Source: Candidatus Peregrinibacteria bacterium | Lineage (GTDB): Bacteria > Patescibacteriota > Gracilibacteria > UM-FILTER-43-11 | Length of the DNA stretch: 64,000 bases | Assembly: GCA_016699515.1 (NCBI GenBank) | Contig: CP064978.1 | Coordinates: forward strand, 930,001 to 994,000 | Direction of reading: 5' to 3' | Shown here: positions 35,535-42,862 of the stretch, piece after piece | Numbering within the stretch: position 1 is the first letter of the stretch | Layout: each line of letters starts with the position of its first letter | Program-made: the position numbers and the translations under genes | The notes under the pieces: model-generated | Database searches by the model: none | Seen by the model: the letters and a program-made list of their open reading frames with translations, nothing else | Told to the model about the DNA's origin: nothing

Positions 35535-35564
35535 ACAGTACTCTCATCTGTATTTTGCTGTCAA
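35535..35564 (-). promoter_or_regulatory. Promoter of the thrS T-box leader
   Basis: A consensus TTGACA (35564-35559) and TACTGT (35540-35535), 18-bp spacer. It lies about 20 bp upstream of the T-box Stem I. Confidence 0.65.
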
Positions 35565-35581
35565 TGTTTTGGGTTGAAATG

Positions 35582-35590
35582 TGTTATAGT
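35582..35590 (+). promoter_or_regulatory. Extended -10 (TGTTATAGT) for small membrane protein
   Basis: TATAGT at 35585-35590 with TGT before it, 22 bp upstream of ATG 35613. No good -35. It is divergent from the thrS leader promoter. Confidence 0.55.
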
Positions 35591-35612
35591 GCACGCATCA
35601 ACCATTCGCGCC

Positions 35613-35861
35613 ATGCAAATTATTTATGTCATTTACGTCGCCCTGATTGCCACTTTTGTTTTTACAACTTCCTTAATCATTCGTCACATGGTGCGCTTTA
35701 GCTACCTGAGCAACCGCTTTCGCAAGGTGGTGTTGGGGTTTGTCGTGCTGGCTGCGATTGTAATTGTTTTTTCGCTTTATTTGGTGTTTAATTTGGTTGC
35801 TCTGGATGCTGGAGGACTTTCAACTCCTTCAATTCCGAACACCGGAGGCATTAATTTTTAG
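35613..35861 (+). CDS. Small two-helix membrane protein, unrecognised
   Basis: The start at ATG 35613 (MQIIYVIYVALIATF) is chosen because an upstream in-frame Met at 35574 lies before the predicted transcription start. 82 residues with helices at about 2-22 and 38-65, joined by a basic loop (RHMVRFSYLSNRFRK), then a Ser/Pro/Gly tail. The size recalls SecG or other accessory membrane subunits, but no family motif is visible. Confidence 0.65.
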   Translation: MQIIYVIYVALIATFVFTTSLIIRHMVRFSYLSNRFRKVVLGFVVLAAIVIVFSLYLVFNLVALDAGGLSTPSIPNTGGINF

Positions 35862-35865
35862 ACTT

Positions 35866-35990
35866 TTTCACTGGAGCACTGAGTCACTCTCTTCCCTGCC
35901 TGCCGGCAGGCAGGGCTTGATCACTGGAACACAAAAGTAATGATTTAATCATTGATCCAGTGACTGGTTGATCCAGTGAAAAAATAAATA
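35866..35990. repeat. TCACTGGATCA word-repeat cluster with a perfect 22-bp palindrome
   Basis: Inverted copies of TTCACTGGAGCACTGAGTCAC and TGATCCAGTGACTGG flank a palindrome at 35894-35915 (CCCTGCCTGCC followed by its reverse complement). Same family as 9745-9897. It lies between the small membrane protein and pdxS. Confidence 0.8.
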
Positions 35991-35999
35991 AAATTAACT

Positions 36000-36871
36000 A
36001 TGAAAAAAATACCACCACCCTCAAACACGGGCTCTCGCAAATGCTTAAAGGCGGCGTTATTATGGACGTAACCAATCCGGAGCAAGCGCGTATTGCGGAA
36101 CAGGCGGGCGCAGTTGCGGTCATGGCCCTTGAAAGAGTGCCTGCTGATATTCGCAGCGAAGGAGGTGTTTCGCGTATGAGTGATCCCGCTATGATCAAAG
36201 CCATCATCGCCGCGGTCAGCATTCCCGTGATGGCAAAGGTTCGCATCGGTCATTTTGTAGAAGCGCAGATTTTGCAATCCATTGGTGTTGATTACGTCGA
36301 CGAAAGTGAAGTGCTTACTCCGGCCGACTCGGAGGAGCATGTTTCCAAGCAGGAATTCGACGTACCTTTTGTTTGTGGCGCCCGCAACTTGGGCGAAGCA
36401 CTCCGCCGCATTCAGGAAGGAGCCAGTATGATTCGAACCAAAGGCGAAGCCGGCACCGGGAATGTGGTGGAAGCAGTACGACACATCAAAACCATTGCGA
36501 ACGAAATTTTAGCCATGCAAGAAGGGGCACTCGATCCGAATGTGTTTGTACGAGAAGAGGGCGTAGACCCTCAACTCCTTTCGCATACGTTAAGCTTGGG
36601 TCGTTTACCCGTGGTTAATTTTGCGGCAGGTGGCTTGGCTACTCCCGCCGATGCAGCGATGATGATGCAATTGGGGGCCGACGGAGTTTTTGTGGGGTCC
36701 GGTATCTTTAAATCGGGGGATCCAAAAAAACGCGCCCGTGCCATGGTGGAAGCGGTCACCCACTTTAATGACCCCGAACGGCTCGCCACGATTTCGGAAG
36801 ACTTGGGCGATGCGATGGTAGGCATTCACATTGATGACACGATCACTCGAATGGCAGAACGGGGCTATTAA
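36000..36871 (+). CDS. pdxS: Pyridoxal 5'-phosphate synthase subunit PdxS (one frameshift)
   Basis: PdxS builds PLP from ribose 5-phosphate, glyceraldehyde 3-phosphate and ammonia. ATG 36000 reaches the main frame if A7 (36003-36009) is read as A8, giving MKKNTTTLKHGLSQMLKGGVIMDV. About 290 residues, normal length. Visible residues: the catalytic Asp in VIMDV, Lys in PVMAKVRIGHF, the second Lys in IRTKGEAGTGN, and the phosphate-binding GGLATPADAAMMMQLGADGVFVGSG. The glutaminase partner PdxT is not adjacent; it may be elsewhere, or free ammonia may be used. Confidence 0.96.
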
Positions 36872-36874
36872 ACA

Positions 36875-37005
36875 ACTTCAAATACCTAATACACAAATTA
36901 CAAACAATGCCAAATAACCAATTTCAAATTTTAAGTTTTAAATTATTTGGTATTTAGAATTCGAATTTGTTTGTGGTTTGTCTATTTGAAATTTGGTATT
37001 TATTA
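36875..37005. repeat. AT-rich inverted repeat upstream of the glycosyltransferase, copy 2 of the 47-bp unit
   Basis: Positions 36910-36956 are identical in reverse complement to 12247-12293. Flanking words (AATACACAAATTACAAACAA; TTTGTTTGTGGTTTGTCTATT) again form outer arms of a long hairpin. No protein-coding capacity. Confidence 0.85.
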
Positions 37006-37009
37006 AGAC

Positions 37010-38081
37010 ATGAATACAACCTACCTCATTGCAGGATTGTCCTCACTTATGCTAACGATTGCAGCCATGTTTTTTGCGAAAGGCGTTTTTCCGAAATTAG
37101 GATTGATGGATCGTCCCCATAAATATGGGCTGAATCGTAAGCCCATCCCCTATCCGGTCGGCATTTTATTATATCTGGTGTTTTTATTATTAAGCTTGGT
37201 TTTTTTGGAACCCACCGCCAAGTTGATCGGTCTGCTATTGGGCGCGGGGCTTCTGGTCGCTATTAGTTTTGTAGATGATCGCATTGATTTACCACCATGG
37301 CTGCGATTATGTGTTCAAGCGTTGGTGGCGATTATTTTAGTGCTATCAGGCATTGGGATAGAAACCATTACCAATCCGTTTGGTGGTTATCTGGCACTCA
37401 ACGAAATCAATCTTACCTTTAATTGGGGGGACGCAGCCTACACTTTGGTTCTTTTTTCTGCTTTGTTTACGGTGCTTTGGATTGTACTTTTGGTTAATAC
37501 GATGAATTGGCTAGATGGGATTCCGGGTTTAGTGAGCGGCATTAGCGTTTTGGGCAGCCTGACCCTCTTCTTTTTGAGTATTTCTGACTTGGTGAACCAG
37601 CCCGAGATTGCGATGATGGCTATTTTGGTGGCGATGATTGCGTTGGGCGCCTGGCTGTTTGATTTCTTTCCGCCTAAAGTGATTATTGGAGATTCGGGCT
37701 CGATGTTTTTTGGCCTGATGCTGGCAAGCCTGGCGATTTTTTCGGGCGGAAAAATCGCCACCACCTTTTTGATTTTAGGTTTCGCGATTTTGGACGCGCT
37801 GTACGTGATCATTTACCGTCTGTTCAAACGACGCGCTCCGTGGAAGGGCGGCGAATGGGATAAATATCGCAAGGCGGTCCATCTGCATCACCGCTTGCTG
37901 CAGTTTGGATTTTCCGAACGGCAGGCACTTTTGGTTGTTTATTTTCTTTCGGGACTTTTTGGCGTGATCGCGCTCTTTTTTGGGCACGCGCGGAAAATTC
38001 ATGGCTATTGTTTGTGTGGCCATCCTTTCTTTGATCATCGGACTTATCCTTCGCGCAAAACACTTGAAAAAACAAGGGTAA
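37010..38081 (+). CDS. MraY/WecA-family glycosyl-1-phosphate transferase (one frameshift)
   Basis: A polytopic enzyme that moves a sugar-phosphate from a UDP-sugar to a polyprenyl phosphate. About ten helices. Motifs: FVDDRID (the DDxxD-type metal site), NTMNWLDGIPGLVSG, VIIGDSGSMFFGLMLA, and the HLHHRLLQFGFSERQA cytoplasmic loop. The last helix changes frame at T6 (37976-37981, read as T5), giving GKFMAIVCVAILSLIIGLILRAKHLKKQG and a stop at 38079. HHRL.. fits the WecA/TagO side better than MraY. It could start O-antigen-like or teichoic-type glycan synthesis. Confidence 0.88.
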
Positions 38082-38089
38082 AATCACCC

Positions 38090-38350
38090 CTATTCATTGT
38101 AAACCGCATGGTCCCCCACCAACAATAGGGCTATTTTTTCTTTTTCTTCGTAAATAAATATAATTCGATAACTGTAATTTACCGAAAAACTCCAGCGACC
38201 CTTTAGGCGGCCTTTCAGCTTGTGAACTCGAAGTGAAGGATGGGCTAAATCAGCTTTCAGGAGCCTTATTTTTTCTTTTATTTCTTCTTGAAGCTCAATG
38301 GGCAACTTTCTGTATTGCCGAATGAATTTAGGTTTGTATACAATCTTCAT
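38090..38350 (-). CDS. RelE/YafQ-type toxin
   Basis: An 86-residue RelE-superfamily protein: MKIVYKPKFIRQYRKLP, LHPSLRVHKLKGRLKGRWSFSVNYSYRIIFIYEE and the C-terminal LLLVGDHAVYNE. Members cleave mRNA on the ribosome. It follows an antitoxin-like gene with a 4-bp gap. Type II toxin-antitoxin pair. Confidence 0.88.
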   Translation of the reverse strand: MKIVYKPKFIRQYRKLPIELQEEIKEKIRLLKADLAHPSLRVHKLKGRLKGRWSFSVNYSYRIIFIYEEKEKIALLLVGDHAVYNE

Positions 38351-38354
38351 TAAC

Positions 38355-38555
38355 CTATTTTTTAGCTAATTCATCTAGGTCACCTTCTAGACTTGGTTCC
38401 TTTTCGGCGTCCAACACGGCTTGCACAGCTAAATTTTCAAGTTCTTTTTCAAGTGCCCTTCTTCCAAAAGAGGCCTTGTTATCTATCCAACCCATTTTGA
38501 TGGCTTGTTGTAACTGTTTTTCTAGGTCGGCTGGTAGAGGAATTGATAAGGTCAT
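38355..38555 (-). CDS. Antitoxin of the RelE-type pair
   Basis: A 66-residue protein. The N-terminus TLSIPLPADLEKQLQQAIKMGWIDNKASFGRRALEKEL fits a ribbon-helix-helix DNA-binding fold; the acidic C-terminus (EKEPSLEGDLDELAKK) would bind the toxin. The upstream dyad at 38574-38585 is a likely autoregulatory operator. Confidence 0.82.
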   Translation of the reverse strand: MTLSIPLPADLEKQLQQAIKMGWIDNKASFGRRALEKELENLAVQAVLDAEKEPSLEGDLDELAKK

Positions 38556-38573
38556 GCTTATAATTTACTAAAT

Positions 38574-38585
38574 TATAGTACTATA
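38574..38585. promoter_or_regulatory. Palindromic operator candidate of the toxin-antitoxin operon
   Basis: TATAGTACTATA, a perfect 12-bp palindrome 19 bp upstream of the antitoxin start, in an AT-rich promoter region. RHH antitoxins commonly bind such sites. Confidence 0.45.
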
Positions 38586-38616
38586 TTATCATATAATTAA
38601 CTCAGGTGCCAGTGGA

Positions 38617-38644
38617 TTGTTTTTTAAGTAGAAAGCTTTATAAT
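38617..38644 (+). promoter_or_regulatory. Promoter of elp3-like gene
   Basis: TTGTTT (38617-38622), 16-bp spacer, TATAAT (38639-38644); about 60 bp before ATG 38707. Confidence 0.55.
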
Positions 38645-38706
38645 TAAGCTCTATTTGTCATTTGGGTTTTGGATTTTTGGACTTGTTATTTGGTACTTAT
38701 AAAGCT

Positions 38707-40341
38707 ATGTCCGTTTATTCGGTGCGCCCGGAACTCATTCCACTGGCTAAAAAAATTGTGATTGCCTTGAGCAAGGAATCGGCGCTGGACGAAAAAAAGG
38801 TCAAGTTGGTTCGCAATGAGCTCACTAAAGTGAATGGGGGCGTGCTCCCCAAGAATTTGGAGTTGATTCAGGCTTACCAGCAATTGACCCTTGACGGAGT
38901 GATTGAAAAAAATCCTCAACTGCTGAGCGTGATTCAAAAAAGGAAAGTGCGTACGCTTTCGGGCATTGCCAACATCACCGTTTTAACCAAAGATTTAGGT
39001 TGCCCGGGGCAGTGTATTTTTTGCCCGACTGAAAAAGGCATGCCGAAAAGTTATTTGAGCAACGAACCGGCGATGATGCGAGCGGTGCGGAACGAATTCA
39101 ATAGTTACAAACAAGTGAAGGCTCGCTTGAATGGCCTTAAAGCCCAGGGGCATGACATCACGAAAATTGATGTACGCACCGCGGGTGGAACCTGGGGGGC
39201 GATTCCGGAATGGTATCGACAGCGGTTTCTTAAGGGCATATTTTGGCGCTCAATGAAGGCCCGGGTGAACTTAATTTGGATGATTACGAATTGCGAATTA
39301 AAAATTACGAATTAGAAGATCTTATCAAACAGAATGAAACGGCGGAGTGCCGCTGTGTGGGTCTGTGGGTCGAAACGCGACCCGACTGGGTGGATGCGGA
39401 AGAAATTCGAAAGTTGCGCAGCTATGGCGTGACCGGGATTGAGCTGGGCGTGCAAACCACCGACGATGCGGTGAACGATTTTAACAAGCGAGGCCACGGA
39501 CTCACGGAATCGATGGAAGCCACGCGACTGTGCCTGAATGCCGGGCTTAAGATTTGCCATCATTTAATGCCTAATTTGCCGACGGCCACCTGGGAATCGG
39601 ATTTAAAATCGGCAGGATTTGTTTGAACTGGAGGGCCTACGGCCCGACTACCTAAAAGTGTACCCGACCATGGTTACGCCCTTTTCGGACTTGGAAAAAA
39701 TGCTGAAAGATGATCCAAGTATTCACACGCCCTACACCGACGACCAATTGATTGATTTGGTTACGGATCTTCAAAAACACACTCCCGAATACTGCCGCAT
39801 CATTCGGATCATTCGTGACATTCCGGCGGAAAGTATTATTATTGGCTCCAAAACATCGAACTTGCGGCAAATTATGGAACGCCGCGGTGTGTTTTGTCGC
39901 TGTGTGCGATGTCGCGAAATTCAAGATACCGCCTTTGATGTAGAAAAAGTGGAATTGATGGACCGCCCGTACCGCGCGGGCGATGGGCAGGAACATTTTA
40001 TTTCGATCGAAGAACCGACGCTGGATAAACTGATTGGGCTTTGTCGTTTGCGGCTTCCGGATCATTCGGAAAATGCGCTCTTTGAAGAACTCAAAGGGGC
40101 GGCGCTGATTCGTGAACTCCATGTGTATGGGCGGCAACAATCGTTGAATGAAGCTGCCAATAGTGCTGAATCCAAAACCCAACACACTGGATTCGGTCGA
40201 CGCTTGATGGAAAAAGCCGAAGCGATGGCCAAAGAAAGTGGCTATTCAAGAATAGTAGTGATTGCCGCCATTGGTACGCGCGAATATTACCGCAAACTTG
40301 GTTATGAACTGGAAGGTAGCTACATGGTCAAATCCCTTTAG
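38707..40341 (+). CDS. Elp3-like radical SAM/GNAT tRNA uridine acetyltransferase (two frameshifts)
   Basis: About 545 residues joined. The N-terminal part has LTKDLGCPGQCIFCPTEKGMPKSYLSNEPAMMRA, with the radical SAM cysteines, and GGTW. The middle part has VGLWVETRPDWVDAEEIRKLRSYGVTGIELGVQT. After the second shift come RPDYLKVYPTMV and a C-terminal acetyltransferase (HTGFGRRLMEKAEAMAKESGYSRIVVIAAIGTREYYRKLGYE). These are Elp3 features; stand-alone Elp3 occurs in some bacteria and archaea and modifies wobble uridines. Breaks: T4 39241-39244 and T3 39618-39620. Start at ATG 38707. The segment DDYELRIKNYELED (39275-39325) is coded by the intergenic repeat word and looks like an insertion. Confidence 0.93.
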
Positions 40342-41306
40342 GCTTCCTTGGGCGGTTCGGGCGCAGGCACCGGTTCGGAATGATGCACTTGTGCCACGGT
40401 GATTTCATGTTCCGTAAGCATATTAAAGGCGAACACCCACACCGCTGTAGTGAATATGTTGAATAGCCCCATTAGGTATGCCGCCACCAACAACACCAAA
40501 ATTGAAAAAATTCCAATAATAATGAAGCCAGCGGTTGTAAAAAAAATCGTTGCAAAATAGCTCGTGACTACAATCAACCCCATTGGAATAAATAAAACCA
40601 ATAACACATTTACAATCACGCGCGCACCGATCAGCAACATTAAAACGAAAACCAGGATGGTTTTTTTGAGATTGCCTATCACCAACAAGGCGCTTTCCTT
40701 GATGGACTCAATCAGTCCAAGTCCTTTTAAGACAATAAAATATTCGGCATAGGTAAAAAGAAAACTGGCGATCAGCCCCACCATGGCAATGAATAGCAAA
40801 ATGGGCAGAGCGACAAAGAAAATGTTTTCCCCCCACCACCTTAAAATAAAGGACGATTCGGAAAACAAAGTGACGATGCTAAATGACCCTGTGACCACAC
40901 CGAATTCGAATAAAGGAAAGAATTGCCTAACACCGAATTGGAATGATCCTTCGATCGATTCTTCTTTTTCAATTTGATTGAGAGCATAAATAAGGGTACC
41001 CCGAAACACCGGAGGAGAAAGTACATAGCCTACAAACACAATCAATGCCACTACCACCAGCGCCAATGTGAGCTTGGGATGATGTTTTACTAATTCCCAA
41101 ATACGACTTATTTCTGCTACTAAATCTGTTTCGGACTGATTCCCAAATAAGGCGGAATGGCGAAAGGCGTTGTACTGATAGCCGATATACACACTGCTGA
41201 CCAAAACCGTAAAAAACGCAGGGACCGATCCGTACCAGATGAGGGACTTTAAATGTTGCTGGGTTACCCTCCACGCCTTACTGACGATGTCTTTGATATT
41301 TTGCAT
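40338..41306 (-). CDS. Polytopic membrane protein, unrecognised
   Basis: 322 residues with about six membrane helices. The N-terminus (MQNIKDIVSKAWRVTQQHLKSLIWYGSVPAFF) and alternating loops recall proteins of the glycerophosphodiester phosphodiesterase membrane-domain/DUF975 type, but no motif settles it. Its stop overlaps the elp3 stop by a few bases on the opposite strand. Acidic/proline-rich C-terminus (HHSEPVPAPEPPKEA). Confidence 0.65.
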   Translation of the reverse strand: MQNIKDIVSKAWRVTQQHLKSLIWYGSVPAFFTVLVSSVYIGYQYNAFRHSALFGNQSETDLVAEISRIWELVKHHPKLTLALVVVALIVFVGYVLSPPVFRGTLIYALNQIEKEESIEGSFQFGVRQFFPLFEFGVVTGSFSIVTLFSESSFILRWWGENIFFVALPILLFIAMVGLIASFLFTYAEYFIVLKGLGLIESIKESALLVIGNLKKTILVFVLMLLIGARVIVNVLLVLFIPMGLIVVTSYFATIFFTTAGFIIIGIFSILVLLVAAYLMGLFNIFTTAVWVFAFNMLTEHEITVAQVHHSEPVPAPEPPKEA

Positions 41307-41362
41307 GGTTTTTTTATTTTTGAGGCGATCGGACTCATTCTAACAGAAAGTGGTTGATGGTG

Positions 41363-42679
41363 CTACTGAACCAGCAAACTTGCGGTGGGCTCCGGCAGGT
41401 TAAAGCTGGATCCATTCTTATGAAAAACGTCCCCAGTGCCATCGCTTACCACGCAACCGGGAGACACAGTTGGGCTTGATACTGCGGGGGGATCACTATA
41501 AACGAGCCCCGCTAATTGAGGAATGGATGTGCTGCACGCCTGTGGATTTGCCAACACTGAAGGGCCTGTGCTGCTGTACAAACTACCGGTGAGTGGTGCT
41601 TCACCCTGATCGGTTTCTAATGCTACGGTCACCGTGGCGCCACTATTGGAAGGACCAAAATTAAAACTTCCCAACAAGCTGATCGACCAGGTTTGACCCG
41701 GTTGAATTATCATCGACGCTCCACGTAGCACCATGCGCACCTTTTGACCATTTTGATCGAATGCGGCTAAATTGCCTCCGGCACTTGGCACCAAAACGGT
41801 GGTTTGCCCGTTTGAATCGGTGACTACAATGCGCACTTGTTGCATGGAGACCGGAGCGGTTACATTGAACGTTAGTACCTTTATTTCAATCGGACGCGGC
41901 TCGTTATTTTCAAATAAAGTATTGAAAAGAGCTTGCAATTGATTGTTGGCATTTAGGCTTGTTGGACTCGTGGGCGCCACCGTGATATTAAAAAGAGGGG
42001 TTGGATTGACTCCAGAATCTTCCAAACCTGCATCAAGATTGCCCGCATCCACCTCGGCATCCATGGGCTCTGCGTCGGGGTGAACTTCTGCATCGGGGTG
42101 AACCCCGGTGTCCATAAGGCCTGCGTCGAGATCGGCATCCATCGGTTCGGCATCAGGATAACCTGCATCCAATTCTCCGGCGTCTATTTCTGCATCGGGG
42201 TGCACACCCGTATCTAGATCCCCGGCATCTAAATCTCCTCCATCTATTACTTCCGCATCGGGGTGAATTCCAGTGTCATCGGAACCGCCGTCTACGCCGG
42301 CATCTAACTCTCCTCCGTCGATTGTCGCATCTTCAAAAGAACCGGTATCCCGAGGGTCGGCATCGCTGATTTCCGCATCAGGATTGCTCGCATCCACCTC
42401 GGCATCCGGGAGAATGCCCGCGTCAACATCACCCGCGTCATGAGCGCATAACACCCCCAATTTTTTACAACACTCAGGTGCTAATCGATCCCCGACCTTG
42501 GTTGTTTTACAAATTTCTTGCAGTGGAGGTGTGCCAAAGCCACAGGCTGCCTGAGATGTCAGCACCAGCACCAAGGCGGCCAATTTTAACCGACATGACT
42601 TCAGCAACCCCGTGAGAGGGCTGGCCCCTTCCTGGTATCGATCCGCCATTGATTGAGAGCGTGGGGCATCTATAGCCAT
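41363..42679 (-). CDS. Asp-rich repeat lipoprotein, unrecognised
   Basis: 438 residues. A hydrophobic stretch and lipobox SQAAC (Cys46) mark a lipoprotein; the long N-terminus suggests a later Met (42649) may be the real start. Residues about 80-225 are degenerate acidic repeats built from DAG, PDAE, DTGVHPDAE and DAELDAG, with very low complexity in DNA too. The C-terminal 200 residues look like a beta-rich domain (FNITVAPTSPTSL...VRIVVTDSNGQT...). Acidic linkers of this kind occur in surface proteins of several phyla; they may bind calcium or act as a spacer. No frame errors. Confidence 0.75.
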   Translation of the reverse strand: MAIDAPRSQSMADRYQEGASPLTGLLKSCRLKLAALVLVLTSQAACGFGTPPLQEICKTTKVGDRLAPECCKKLGVLCAHDAGDVDAGILPDAEVDASNPDAEISDADPRDTGSFEDATIDGGELDAGVDGGSDDTGIHPDAEVIDGGDLDAGDLDTGVHPDAEIDAGELDAGYPDAEPMDADLDAGLMDTGVHPDAEVHPDAEPMDAEVDAGNLDAGLEDSGVNPTPLFNITVAPTSPTSLNANNQLQALFNTLFENNEPRPIEIKVLTFNVTAPVSMQQVRIVVTDSNGQTTVLVPSAGGNLAAFDQNGQKVRMVLRGASMIIQPGQTWSISLLGSFNFGPSNSGATVTVALETDQGEAPLTGSLYSSTGPSVLANPQACSTSIPQLAGLVYSDPPAVSSPTVSPGCVVSDGTGDVFHKNGSSFNLPEPTASLLVQ

Positions 42680-42784
42680 GGTTCCGAAATATTATAGAGA
42701 CTGCATTCTATCATCTTTGCTAAAAATGTCAAATGAACCCTCGTTTCTGACGATACCCATCGGACAGGGAATTGTTGGGTGTAC

Positions 42785-42813
42785 TTGACATCCTGAGCGG
42801 ATTAACAAATAAT
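42785..42813 (+). promoter_or_regulatory. Promoter of the protease gene
   Basis: Perfect TTGACA at 42785-42790, 17-bp spacer, AATAAT at 42808-42813; ATG at 42863. Confidence 0.6.
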
Positions 42814-42862
42814 GGACCGCAAGTTGACTCTATCCACATCGTATTATTTAACTCTATTTTTT

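Noticed and set aside
35408..35701. Open frame of 97 codons with TTG start on the plus strand
   Set aside because: It lies across the T-box leader on the other strand and shows no protein-like features; the real gene starts at 35613.
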